Source: JAZQHR01 sp045540815 (GTDB lineage: Bacteria > Bacillota > Clostridia > UMGS1810). From it: 30,793 nucleotides of DNA. The DNA is taken from assembly GCA_045540815.1 (NCBI GenBank), contig JAZQHY010000008.1, positions 1-30,793 on the forward strand, given 5' to 3'. Under the pieces are notes generated by a model, which saw nothing but the letters and a program-made list of their open reading frames with translations, was not told where the DNA came from and made no database searches. The position numbers were made by a program, and so were the translations under genes. Below are positions 23,382 through 30,736 of the stretch, piece by piece. Position 1 is the stretch's first letter. The number at the start of each line of letters is the position of its first letter.

Positions 23382-24067
23382 AAAAGAGAATACTGTGTAC
23401 ATTAATATTCAGTCTACTCATGCTCACAGCATGCAGTAGCGAAACACCAAACGCAACACCTGATGAAATCACGCCGACAGCAATCGTTGAAACGCAAGCG
23501 ATAGAAGCTGTTATAGAAACAGTAGCACAAACAGAGAAATCTACTGAATCTGCTGAAGCTGAAACATTAATTGCTACAACTAAAACTGAACAGCAAAATG
23601 AAGTCGAAATCGTAAAGCGAGCAGAAAAAACAAAAGTTCCTGCACCCGCTGAAAAACCAACTCAAGCACCTACTCAAAAGCCAACACAAAAATCGATACA
23701 AAAGCCAACAGAAAAAGCAAAACAAGAACCAGTTAAAGAAGAACCAAACTCCAATAACAGCGAGCAAGATATTCATAATATGGTTAGCTACATAATCAGC
23801 CATAATCAAAGTAAAGGCATGATATACGATTCTACGCTCAACACAAGCAACAGCGGTTGGTTGTTCGCATATCAAGGCTGTCTTAATACGACAGCAAATC
23901 GTACATACGAAGAACAGCTGAACAGGACAGTATCAGGCTTAGATGCAGACATAGATTCGATACTCGCACTGGACGGATATGCTACAAGCTACAGTCAGAT
24001 AAGCTTCAACTGCTACGCTGAAAAGCAAGCGGATGGCGAGTATAACATCTACTTCTGCTACGGATAA
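23378..24067 (+). CDS. Putative lipoprotein with Pro/Thr/Lys-rich linker
   Basis: The 229-residue protein has a lipoprotein signal, MKKRILCTLIFSLLMLTAC, with lipobox LTAC at 16-19. A long Thr/Glu/Ala-rich region is followed by a repetitive linker (KPTQAPTQKPTQKSIQKPTE) and a C-terminal domain of about 100 residues from QDIHNMVSYI to the end (NIYFCYG) that I cannot assign. It should be anchored to the outer face of the membrane by a lipid on the cysteine, with the linker crossing the cell wall. It is translationally coupled to the gene before it. Box B and a terminator follow at once. Confidence 0.82.
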   Translation: MKKRILCTLIFSLLMLTACSSETPNATPDEITPTAIVETQAIEAVIETVAQTEKSTESAEAETLIATTKTEQQNEVEIVKRAEKTKVPAPAEKPTQAPTQKPTQKSIQKPTEKAKQEPVKEEPNSNNSEQDIHNMVSYIISHNQSKGMIYDSTLNTSNSGWLFAYQGCLNTTANRTYEEQLNRTVSGLDADIDSILALDGYATSYSQISFNCYAEKQADGEYNIYFCYG

Positions 24068-24071
24068 GTAC

Positions 24072-24103
24072 ATCAAAAATTGACCTGCTGTAATCAAAGA
24101 TTA
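24072..24103 (+). repeat. Intergenic box B, copy 5
   Basis: Contains TTGACCTGCTGTAATCAAAG. As at 717, it leads directly into the hairpin with the GTGACTTGTGCAT loop. Confidence 0.85.
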
Positions 24104-24137
24104 GAGTGTAGGTGACTTGTGCATCTATACTCTTTTT
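24103..24137 (+). terminator. Terminator with conserved 13-base loop, copy 2
   Basis: AGAGTGTAG (24103-24111) pairs with CTATACTCT (24125-24133) around GTGACTTGTGCAT, followed by T5. Relative to the copy at 748, C-G became T-A and A-T became G-T, so pairing is kept while the loop is identical. Confidence 0.85.
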
Positions 24138-24153
24138 GATTTATACATAGTAA

Positions 24154-24182
24154 TTGAGGTTTAATGTTTAGTGTGATATAAT
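24154..24182 (+). promoter_or_regulatory. Sigma-70 promoter for the 24221-26808 operon
   Basis: TTGAGG at 24154-24159, a 17 bp spacer and a perfect TATAAT at 24177-24182. It resembles the promoters at 204, 798 and 28916. Confidence 0.8.
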
Positions 24183-24220
24183 CAACTAGATGAAGTTGAG
24201 TTTGCAGAGGTGGATTTATA

Positions 24221-24736
24221 TTGAATGCAAAAATAGATATATCTGATATTGTTATAAAAACACAAAGACTTACACTACGTCCATTCAAGGAAGATGATTT
24301 AGAGGATTTCTTTGAATATGCAAAGGTAGACGGCGTTGGTGAGATGGCGGGTTGGAGTCATCACGAAACTATCGAAGATTCAAAAGAGATTCTGAACATC
24401 TTTTTAAGAGAAAAGAAAACTTTTGCTATTGAATATAACGGCAAGGTCATCGGTTCTGTTGGTATCGAAAAATACAACGAAGAAGCTCTTAAAGAGTTTG
24501 CTGGTAAATCTGGTAGAGAAATAGGATTTGTATTATCTAAAGAATATTGGGGACAAGGATTTATGCCCGAGGCAGTAAATGGAGTTATAGGTTATCTGTT
24601 CGATAAAGTTAAACTTGATTTTATTATCTGTTGTCATTCTGCCCATAATTATCAGTCAAAAAGAGTTCAGGAGAAATGTGGATTTACATTATATCAGGCA
24701 ACTAAAGATAAGTGCATAAATGTTTTGTATCGATAG
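24221..24736 (+). CDS. GNAT acetyltransferase, RimJ/RimL-like
   Basis: The 171-residue protein opens with IKTQRLTLRPFKEDDLEDFF, the hallmark of the RimJ/RimL-type GNAT branch (Acetyltransf_3). The acetyl-CoA loop is YWGQGFMPEA (about residues 108-117), followed by the HSAHNYQSKRVQEKCGF helix, where Asn packs near the cofactor and the CGF turn is typical. Substrates of this branch include ribosomal protein N termini and antibiotics; none can be assigned here. It starts at TTG 24221 with AGAGGTGG seven bases upstream; the nearby ATG at 24225 is out of frame. It is the first gene of a probable four-gene operon. Confidence 0.88.
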   Translation: MNAKIDISDIVIKTQRLTLRPFKEDDLEDFFEYAKVDGVGEMAGWSHHETIEDSKEILNIFLREKKTFAIEYNGKVIGSVGIEKYNEEALKEFAGKSGREIGFVLSKEYWGQGFMPEAVNGVIGYLFDKVKLDFIICCHSAHNYQSKRVQEKCGFTLYQATKDKCINVLYR

Positions 24737-24800
24737 CATATAGTTGGATAAATAATTACGATAGTAAAAATCGAAGATTTAAATTTGTGGAGGTGTTTAG

Positions 24801-25352
24801 ATGTCGATTGGTTTAAAAATTGGAACGGTTGCTGTTGAACCACACAGCATTGAATGGGAAACATCTGCACAGGAGCTTATTGATAAACTCAATAATATAT
24901 TAAAAGATGACATTATAGATGCACAACATATTGGCAGTACTTCTATAAAAAGCATTTGTGCCAAACCTATCATAGATATAGTTGTGGGTGTGAGTAGTTT
25001 TGATAAGATAATGCAACACAATGAAGAGTTGAAGAGAAATGGAGTTGTATATAGAAGAGAAGACCAAATAGGGCAACACCTATATGTTTGTGGCGATTTG
25101 GATAATAATATACAGACGCATTATATACACGTAGTAATTTGGGGAGAAAAAGCGTGGAGCAATTATGTGAATTTGCGTGATTATTTGAACGCTCACGAAG
25201 ATGAAGCAAAGAAGTATTCAGATTTGAAGAAACAGTTAGCAAAAGAGTATCCAGAGGATAGAGTTGGATATACAAATAGCAAAAGTGCGTTCATCGAAAT
25301 GATTTTGTGTAAGGCGGATGGATGGCGAAAACAATTATTAGAGCATAGATAA
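24801..25352 (+). CDS. GrpB family (UPF0157) nucleotidyltransferase-fold protein
   Basis: The 183-residue protein shows the family signature QHIGSTSIKSICAKPIIDIV (about residues 38-57), which is the GS...D nucleotidyltransferase-like core, plus the later LRDYLNAHEDEAKKYSDLKK and GYTNSKSAFI segments that are typical. GrpB proteins are predicted nucleotidyltransferases without a settled substrate; dephospho-CoA kinase fusions exist in other bacteria. It starts at ATG 24801 with GTGGAGGTG upstream, 64 bases after the GNAT gene, with no convincing promoter between them. Confidence 0.9.
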   Translation: MSIGLKIGTVAVEPHSIEWETSAQELIDKLNNILKDDIIDAQHIGSTSIKSICAKPIIDIVVGVSSFDKIMQHNEELKRNGVVYRREDQIGQHLYVCGDLDNNIQTHYIHVVIWGEKAWSNYVNLRDYLNAHEDEAKKYSDLKKQLAKEYPEDRVGYTNSKSAFIEMILCKADGWRKQLLEHR

Positions 25353-25400
25353 CGTGTGTATCTAGGCTTGTAAAATTTGAATTTATGGGGTTGAATATCT

Positions 25401-26228
25401 ATGAAGAACTTAATAAGGTTAACAGATTATCAAAAAGATGATATTTATGATATTTTCAAAATAGCAGACGAAGTTGGGCAAGGAAAATATAGCGATATTC
25501 TAAAAGGGAAAAGTGTTGTTCTGTTTTTTCCTAATTCGAGTATTCGTACAAGAGTAACCTTTGAAAAAGGTATATATCTGCTAGGAGGACAACCTATCTT
25601 ATTTCCGACAGAAACTCTCGATAAAAAGGAAGATTTGAAAGATGTTTGTGGTTATCTGAACAATTGGGCAGATATGGTAATTGTCCGTCATAAAAATATA
25701 CAGGTAGTCGAGGAGATGTCACGATGTTTATCTGTGCCTGTGATTAACGCAATGACAGATATAAACCATCCTTGTGAAGTGCTTACTGATATGTATTCTC
25801 TTTCTAAAATGCGTAAGAATTTTTTGAAAGATAAATTCTTATTTTGCGGTAAGAAGGGTAATATCGGATTAGCTTGGAAAGAAGCATCAACTGTTATGGG
25901 TTTTGATTTACAGCAGTGTTGCGGTAAAGGTTATGAAATCGAAGGTATAGTAGCACATTATAATATCCAAGAAGCTGTTATCGGTAAAGATATTATATGC
26001 ACAGATTCGTTGCCCTCAAATGTTCTTGATGACTTCAAGGATTGTCAGGTTACATTGGAAGCTATGAAAGTGGCAAACGAAGGTTCAATACTTAATCCTT
26101 GTCCACCTTTTTATCGTGGAGAAGAAGTGTCTGCCGATGTAATTGATTCGGATTATTTTGTTGGATATGAGTTCAAAAAGGATCTGCTTAATGTTCAGCA
26201 GGCGATTATAGTTTATTGCTTGTCTTAG
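25401..26228 (+). CDS. Carbamoyltransferase-family protein (ornithine/aspartate type), substrate unknown
   Basis: The 275-residue protein carries the carbamoyl-phosphate motif NSSIRTRVTFE (SxRTR at 47-51) and NHPCEVLTD (His123-Pro-Cys, matching HPxQ of the family). The usual HCLP or HPGP loop is NPCPPFYRGEEVS at 232-244, closer to aspartate carbamoyltransferase (HPGPxxRGxE). It is shorter than true ornithine or aspartate enzymes (about 305-335), and the second domain looks compressed around FLFCGKKGNIGLAWKEAS. It probably transfers a carbamoyl group to an unidentified amine, or has lost activity. It starts at ATG 25401; the ribosome site (TGGGG) is modest. It is the third gene of the operon. 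Confidence 0.8.
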   Translation: MKNLIRLTDYQKDDIYDIFKIADEVGQGKYSDILKGKSVVLFFPNSSIRTRVTFEKGIYLLGGQPILFPTETLDKKEDLKDVCGYLNNWADMVIVRHKNIQVVEEMSRCLSVPVINAMTDINHPCEVLTDMYSLSKMRKNFLKDKFLFCGKKGNIGLAWKEASTVMGFDLQQCCGKGYEIEGIVAHYNIQEAVIGKDIICTDSLPSNVLDDFKDCQVTLEAMKVANEGSILNPCPPFYRGEEVSADVIDSDYFVGYEFKKDLLNVQQAIIVYCLS

Positions 26229-26253
26229 TAAGCTAATTTGGTAAAGGTGCAAA

Positions 26254-26808
26254 ATGAAAATAGTAATAGGTGCAGGAAAAACAAAATATGATGGTTGGAT
26301 AAGCACTCAGGAAACAGAACTTGATTTATTAAACAGAGAAGATTTTGAGCGTATGTTCAAAAAAGAAAAACCAACAGCATTTCTCGCAGAACATGTGTGG
26401 GAGCATATGACGCTAGAAGATGGTGTTATTGCAGCAAAGAATTGCTTTGATTTCCTAGAAGATGACGGATATATTCGTGCTGCTGTACCAGATAAGAATT
26501 TTCGTAATGATTGGTATCAGAATATGGTTAAAGTTGGTGGTAACGGAGATCCAAACCACCCTGCATTTACTCATAAAATAGTGTATGACTACAAACAGTT
26601 TTGTGAGGTGTTTAGGCAAGCTGGATTTGACGTGGAGTTACTTGAGTACTGCGATGAAAATGGAAATTTTCATTACAAATACTGGAATGAACTTGACGGA
26701 AAAATTGGACGCTCACTTCGATTTGATACAAGAAATTCTCTCGAAAAGCTTGGTATGGTTTCAATTATCATAGATGCTAAGAAAGTTGGAAGAATTACAG
26801 CTAAATAA
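26254..26808 (+). CDS. SAM-dependent methyltransferase-like protein (COG4627 type)
   Basis: The 184-residue protein begins MKIVIGAGKTKYDGWISTQE, the shortened glycine-rich SAM loop of the COG4627-type predicted methyltransferases. FLAEHVWEHMTLEDGVIAAK (residues 43-62) is the characteristic LxEHVxEH motif, and LEDDGYIRAAVPD follows, matching the LKPGGxLRxxxPD strand. The target is unknown; relatives are often found in surface-sugar or accessory clusters. It starts at ATG 26254, with AAAGGTG upstream, 25 bases after the carbamoyltransferase gene. The operon ends at the terminator beginning at 26823. Confidence 0.85.
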   Translation: MKIVIGAGKTKYDGWISTQETELDLLNREDFERMFKKEKPTAFLAEHVWEHMTLEDGVIAAKNCFDFLEDDGYIRAAVPDKNFRNDWYQNMVKVGGNGDPNHPAFTHKIVYDYKQFCEVFRQAGFDVELLEYCDENGNFHYKYWNELDGKIGRSLRFDTRNSLEKLGMVSIIIDAKKVGRITAK

Positions 26809-26822
26809 ATCAAAAGTTAGAT

Positions 26823-26862
26823 GCAACATTGTAAGGTAAGGACTTGCGGTGTTGCATTTTTA
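26823..26862 (+). terminator. Intrinsic terminator, GCAACAT type
   Basis: GCAACATTGTAAG (26823-26835) pairs with CTTGCGGTGTTGC (26843-26855), followed by a T-rich tail. It is the same hairpin as at 146 and 28860, here without the preceding box A. Confidence 0.85.
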
Positions 26863-26935
26863 TTGTAAAAATATCACTTATAATATTAGCGGTATGTTGA
26901 CAGTGATTATTGCAAAATATTGTTACAGAGGATTA

Positions 26936-27805
26936 TTAACTGCTATGATGAATTGTTTTTATGAGTTCACCGCACATTGCTCCGCCAATAATCAAAACCG
27001 CACCGATAATTTGTACGATCAGCATTTCCTCTTTCAAGAAGATTACTGAGAACAATACAGCCGATAGCGGTTCTAAATATCCGCAGATAGCCACAGTTTG
27101 TACTTTCAGCTTGCCGATAGACGAAAAATAAAAATAGCAACCGATACCTGTGTTAAGCAAACCGAGTATGAGTATAGGTAGGATGCTGTTAGTTTCAATC
27201 TGCATAGCGTAGCCTTGTTTTATTCCTACAAACACAGCTACAGTTAAGAATGCGATAGTGAGTTGCAAGGTGGAATTTTCAAGCCCTACAATATCCTTTG
27301 CTTTCTTGTTGCATATAACCATAAAGGCATACATAACTGCTGAAAGCAGACCGCATACAATACCGAAAACATCGCCGTTTCCATCAAAAGCGTTTCCGTT
27401 TATTAAAACAACTCCAACAACTACCGCAAGAAAACCAAGCACTTTGTTTACGGTCAAACGTTCATTAAACAGTAATGGAGAAAGAACCATAACGATAACA
27501 GGACCGCAGTAGTATAATAGTGATGCGATACTAACACCGATTCTAGCGTATGCTTCGTAGAGGAACATCCAACTTGTTCCCATTGCAACTCCTGACACCA
27601 TAAGGAAAACAAATTGTTTTTTATGCTTGTAAAACGTCAATTTGCCACCACTTAAAAAGAATATCGCAATCAGCAGAATACTACCGATAAGTGTGCGAAG
27701 TAGTACGATGTTCTGACTGCTTAAATCAATAAAGCTCGCAACTATTCCGTTTGAACCGAACAGCAGTAGAGCGAATATGTATTTGAAAAATGCTTTGTTA
27801 TTCAT
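26936..27805 (-). CDS. EamA-family (DMT) transporter
   Basis: The 289-residue protein has about ten membrane segments arranged as two EamA repeats. Recognisable parts are FALLLFGSNGIVASF (segment 1), LLRTLIGSILLIAIF, LYEAYARIGVSIASLLYYCG, LGFLAVVVGVVLING at the end of repeat 1, and LEPLSAVLFSVIFLKEEM, then IIGAVLIIGGA in repeat 2, both typical family positions. Such proteins export metabolites or amino acids. The start is ATG 27805 on the minus strand with AAGGGG upstream; an upstream ATG at 27844 lacks a ribosome site and lies in the intergenic promoter. It is divergent from a LysR gene, which probably controls it. Confidence 0.9.
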   Translation of the reverse strand: MNNKAFFKYIFALLLFGSNGIVASFIDLSSQNIVLLRTLIGSILLIAIFFLSGGKLTFYKHKKQFVFLMVSGVAMGTSWMFLYEAYARIGVSIASLLYYCGPVIVMVLSPLLFNERLTVNKVLGFLAVVVGVVLINGNAFDGNGDVFGIVCGLLSAVMYAFMVICNKKAKDIVGLENSTLQLTIAFLTVAVFVGIKQGYAMQIETNSILPILILGLLNTGIGCYFYFSSIGKLKVQTVAICGYLEPLSAVLFSVIFLKEEMLIVQIIGAVLIIGGAMCGELIKTIHHSS

Positions 27806-27870
27806 ATGATACCCCTTGTTTTCGAACTGGAAATAGTTTATCATAATATTAAATATAACAAAAGCGAATG

Positions 27871-27893
27871 TTTGTGATGTTGAAAATCACAAA
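27871..27893. promoter_or_regulatory. Probable LysR operator between eamA-like and lysR-like genes
   Basis: TTTGTGAT (27871-27878) and ATCACAAA (27886-27893) form a perfect 8 bp inverted repeat around seven bases. The T-n11-A-like dyad between divergent genes is where a LysR protein normally binds. On the minus strand a weak -35 and TATGAT lie just beyond it toward the EamA gene, as expected for an activated promoter. Confidence 0.6.
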
Positions 27894-27910
27894 TTGGAAT
27901 AGGTGCTATT

Positions 27911-28777
27911 ATGGATATGAATCTGCAAAAGTATCTCTCCTTTGTGAAAACGGTAGAATACGGTAGTTTTACAAAGGCGTCAGAGATATTAAACTACACA
28001 CAATCAGGTGTCAGCAGAATGATAGCTGATCTTGAAAAAGAGTGGGGAGTAACGCTCCTTGAACGAAGTAAAAACGGAGTCAAACCGACAAGTGACGGCT
28101 TAAAGTTGTTACCATACGCTCAGAATCTATGTGCTGATTTTGATAAACTAAAAATGCAGGTAGATGAACTCAACGGACTTGAGTCAGGACTAATTCGTAT
28201 TGGTACATTTTCGAGTGTGGCTACTCATTGGTTGCCGAATATTATAAAAGAGTTTCAGAAAGATTATCTAAACATTGATTATGAGCTTCTGCTCGGTGAT
28301 TACACTGAGATTGAGGAATGGATACACACTGGTAGAGTGGATTGCGGTTTTTTAAGATTGCCGACACATTCAGACTTTGAAACCATCTTTTTAGAGGAAG
28401 ATAAGCTTATGGCTATTATCCCTGAAAATCATCCTTTGAAAGACTGCGAAAAGTTTCCTGTAACCGCTCTGTGCGATGAACCTTTTATGCTTCTCGAAAA
28501 AGGTGCAAAGGCGGAGATTTCTGAAATCTTTGAGCGTAATAATCTTACACCAAATGTAAAGTTCACCACTTGGGATGATTATGCAGTAATGTCGATGGTT
28601 GAAAGCGGACTTGGAATTGCGATACTGCCAGAACTGATATTAAAGCGAGTGCCGTATAAAATCCTTGCAAAAGAGCTCGATGTTCCAGCTTTCCGTAATA
28701 TAGGACTTGCTTTGAGAAATAAGAAAACCGCCTCGCTTGCGGTGAAACGTTTTATAGATTATTTGAAATATAGATAA
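27911..28777 (+). CDS. LysR-family transcriptional regulator
   Basis: The 288-residue protein has an N-terminal winged helix-turn-helix (residues about 4-63: YLSFVKTVEYGSFTKASEIL, then TQSGVSRMIADLEKEWGVTL and LLERSKNGVKPT) and a C-terminal periplasmic-binding-protein-like effector domain (from GLIRIGTFSSVATHWLP, about 92, to the end). MVESGLGIAILPEL is the typical late effector-domain turn. It probably regulates the divergent EamA transporter and itself through the dyad at 27871-27893 in response to an unknown small molecule. It starts at ATG 27911 with an AGGTG site; ATG 27917 is an alternative. Confidence 0.92.
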   Translation: MDMNLQKYLSFVKTVEYGSFTKASEILNYTQSGVSRMIADLEKEWGVTLLERSKNGVKPTSDGLKLLPYAQNLCADFDKLKMQVDELNGLESGLIRIGTFSSVATHWLPNIIKEFQKDYLNIDYELLLGDYTEIEEWIHTGRVDCGFLRLPTHSDFETIFLEEDKLMAIIPENHPLKDCEKFPVTALCDEPFMLLEKGAKAEISEIFERNNLTPNVKFTTWDDYAVMSMVESGLGIAILPELILKRVPYKILAKELDVPAFRNIGLALRNKKTASLAVKRFIDYLKYR

Positions 28778-28823
28778 TGTGGTAAAACTCTAGCGATACA
28801 AATTTAATAGAATTATAAACATC

Positions 28824-28860
28824 AATTTATCGAGTAAAAGTTAATAAATAATTTTAGATG
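28824..28860 (+). repeat. Intergenic box A, copy 2
   Basis: AATTTATCGAGTAAAAGTTA followed by ATAAATAATTTTAGATG, then the GCAACAT terminator, matches the arrangement at 112-184. Confidence 0.75.
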
Positions 28861-28896
28861 CAACATTGTAAGTGGGAAACTTGCGATGTTGCATTT
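28860..28896 (+). terminator. Intrinsic terminator, GCAACAT type
   Basis: GCAACATTGTAAG (28860-28872) pairs with CTTGCGATGTTGC (28880-28892), followed by ATTTTG. It probably ends the LysR gene. Confidence 0.8.
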
Positions 28897-28915
28897 TGTT
28901 TTACTATGTACGTTG

Positions 28916-28944
28916 TTGAGATTTAAGATGTACTGTGCTACAAT
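28916..28944 (+). promoter_or_regulatory. Sigma-70 promoter for the hydrolase gene
   Basis: TTGAGA at 28916-28921, a 17 bp spacer and TACAAT at 28939-28944. The flanks (GTACTGTGC, AACAAACTTGAA) match the promoter at 204. Confidence 0.8.
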
Positions 28945-29003
28945 TAACTGAACAAACTTGAAGTTTACACATTTGGTATTGAAGTGAATGGAGGAATGCA
29001 AGG

Positions 29004-29993
29004 GTGAAAAGGAAATACAGAATACTTTCTTCCAGTGGAATAGACGAAAAGCTATATATAAACATAAATGGGCATAACCAGTATGTTTTTATTAGGGGAA
29101 AAGATATTAATAACCCTATTATTCTAAACATTCATGGAGGACCTGCGAATCCAGATGCTTTCTTGACATATGAATTTGCACAAGCGATAACTGATGAGTT
29201 TACATATATTTCGTGGGACCAAAGGGGTTGTGGCAGAACATATTATAAGAACAAACATATTGACCCTAAAAATGAGTCAACAGATTTTGTACAGGCCATT
29301 AGAGATGTCGATGAGCTTGTTAATTATTTATGTAAGCGTTTCAAGAAAAAGAAAATAGTCATTATGGGACATTCTTACGGTTCACTGCTGGGTGCCAGTT
29401 ATGTTGCAAAATATCCTGAGAGGGTTGAAAGATATATTGGTATAGGACAATCAATATCCATTAAAGACACACAGAAAATGAACTATAACGAAGCCGCTTG
29501 CTTACTCAAGGATAATAGGGCAAAAAGTGACAAACTCGCAATGGCGTACAAAGGTTTGCAAGAGAGTTTTAGCCCTGAAAACCTTATGAAGTTTCAGCGA
29601 ATAACATTGCCCTGTTTTGTTGCAAATATGCCTGATTTAAAGCGGACTAATCAAATAAAGCTCATATTATCATCACCGGATTTATCCTTCAATGACATTA
29701 AATGGTTAATGAGAATGCTAAACGTAAAGGCACACTATACCAGGAACAAAAAACTTTTGGATTATACGATGTCTGCTAACATCTATCATATTGGGAATGA
29801 GTATTCTGTTCCTATGTATTTTGTTTCGGGAGAATATGACAAGACTTGTCGCGTTGATTTACTTAAAAACTATTATGATGGAATTATAGCACCGGATAAG
29901 AAACTAGTGATTATGAAAAAGTGTGGTCATTCACCACAAATTGATGAGCCAATGTTGTTTGCAGAAGAAGTAAAGAAACTACTTCAAAATTAG
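29004..29993 (+). CDS. Alpha/beta hydrolase, proline iminopeptidase-like
   Basis: The 329-residue enzyme has the oxyanion motif HGGP (44-47), WDQRGCGRTYY (71-81) characteristic of the proline iminopeptidase (S33) branch, the nucleophile elbow GHSYGS with Ser124, and the remaining triad members Asp279 (SGEYDKT) and His309 (CGHSPQID). A cap of about 100 helical residues lies between. It has no signal peptide, so it is cytoplasmic. It may hydrolyse N-terminal proline peptides or a small ester or lactone; the substrate is not predictable. It starts at GTG 29004 with GGAGG upstream. It is transcribed alone. Confidence 0.88.
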   Translation: MKRKYRILSSSGIDEKLYININGHNQYVFIRGKDINNPIILNIHGGPANPDAFLTYEFAQAITDEFTYISWDQRGCGRTYYKNKHIDPKNESTDFVQAIRDVDELVNYLCKRFKKKKIVIMGHSYGSLLGASYVAKYPERVERYIGIGQSISIKDTQKMNYNEAACLLKDNRAKSDKLAMAYKGLQESFSPENLMKFQRITLPCFVANMPDLKRTNQIKLILSSPDLSFNDIKWLMRMLNVKAHYTRNKKLLDYTMSANIYHIGNEYSVPMYFVSGEYDKTCRVDLLKNYYDGIIAPDKKLVIMKKCGHSPQIDEPMLFAEEVKKLLQN

Positions 29994-30031
29994 GTTACTT
30001 CAACCCACTTGCAAATATCAGCTTATCAGCA

Positions 30032-30076
30032 CGACAAATTCCAATTTGTCGAGCAGTAAAGTTGATAACATTTAAG
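30032..30076 (+). repeat. Intergenic box A, partial copy 3, within a hairpin
   Basis: CGACAAATT (30032-30040) pairs perfectly with AATTTGTCG (30043-30051), and AATTTGTCGAGCAGTAAAGT continues as box A. The GCAACAT terminator seen after the other copies is absent. It may terminate the hydrolase transcript weakly. Confidence 0.6.
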
Positions 30077-30139
30077 TTGATGTAATTTAAATTCTAATTT
30101 GCAGAAGAAAAAGTTCACAGATAATTTATATATGCTATC

Positions 30140-30167
30140 TTGAAAAGTGAAAACTAACGTTTATAAT
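30140..30167 (+). promoter_or_regulatory. Sigma-70 promoter for the small lipoprotein
   Basis: TTGAAA at 30140-30145, a 16 bp spacer and TATAAT at 30162-30167. The spacer AGTGAAAACTAACGTT is nearly identical to that of the promoter at 30588. Confidence 0.8.
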
Positions 30168-30205
30168 GAAGATATAAGGTCGAATCATCAAAGGTGGTTT
30201 TAAGT

Positions 30206-30559
30206 ATGAAGAAGTTTGTAGCATTAGTTGTAGCTTTGATTTGTATACTGACTGTTGTGGGTTGCTCTGATGCTCCAGCAGATAGCGTGAAAACTATTGA
30301 AGGTAACTTGAAAACATACTATGAAATGAGTGACGGTACCTGGCAAGTAGATGGCCACACTTATAAATACCGACATGAAATCACAGGAAGGTTACATAAC
30401 GCCGTTGCTGATTCAACTTATGTCTATCTCAGTAATCTTGAAGAAATAACCTTTGATCAAGCGTGGAAAGCGGCAGGACTCAGCAGTAACACAGAAGATT
30501 ATTTTACTGTCGAAGAAGCTATCCTCGTAGAAATGGGAACAGGATCTAATCAGCAGTAA
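30206..30559 (+). CDS. Small putative lipoprotein
   Basis: The 117-residue product begins MKKFVALVVALICILTVVGC, a lipoprotein signal with lipobox VVGC and the modified cysteine at 20. The mature domain of about 97 residues (TYYEMSDGTWQVDGHTYKYR; LHNAVADSTYVYLSNLEEIT; FDQAWKAAGLSSNTEDYF) looks like a small beta-rich fold and has no name that I recognise. It should sit on the outer face of the membrane. It starts at ATG 30206 with AAAGGTGG upstream; a GTG at 30194 overlaps that ribosome site. It is a single-gene unit. Confidence 0.82.
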   Translation: MKKFVALVVALICILTVVGCSDAPADSVKTIEGNLKTYYEMSDGTWQVDGHTYKYRHEITGRLHNAVADSTYVYLSNLEEITFDQAWKAAGLSSNTEDYFTVEEAILVEMGTGSNQQ

Positions 30560-30587
30560 AGATTATAAATAATTTTTAAAAGTAGTA

Positions 30588-30615
30588 TTGACAAGTGAAA
30601 ACAAACGATTATAAT
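30588..30615 (+). promoter_or_regulatory. Strong sigma-70 promoter with no protein gene behind it
   Basis: Consensus TTGACA at 30588-30593, a 16 bp spacer and TATAAT at 30610-30615. No plausible protein frame follows before the terminator at 30737. Confidence 0.75.
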
Positions 30616-30655
30616 GAAAGCATAAATTGACGTATCGAGCGGGTTTATATACAAA

Positions 30656-30687
30656 AACAAAATCTGACCCGCATTAAGCAAAGAATA
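30656..30687 (+). repeat. Intergenic box B, copy 6
   Basis: Contains ATCTGACCCGCATTAAGCAA, then AGAATA. This is the most divergent copy, and unlike the others it lies downstream of a promoter. Confidence 0.75.
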
Positions 30688-30736
30688 CAGACTAAACTTA
30701 AAACTTAATAACATTAGGAAATTAGATTATAAAAGC

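Noticed and set aside
717..30687. Integron-like cassette array with boxes as attC sites
   Set aside because: No integrase gene is visible, modules carry their own promoters and terminators, and the boxes lack paired core sites of the GTTRRRY type and the large imperfect palindrome of attC.
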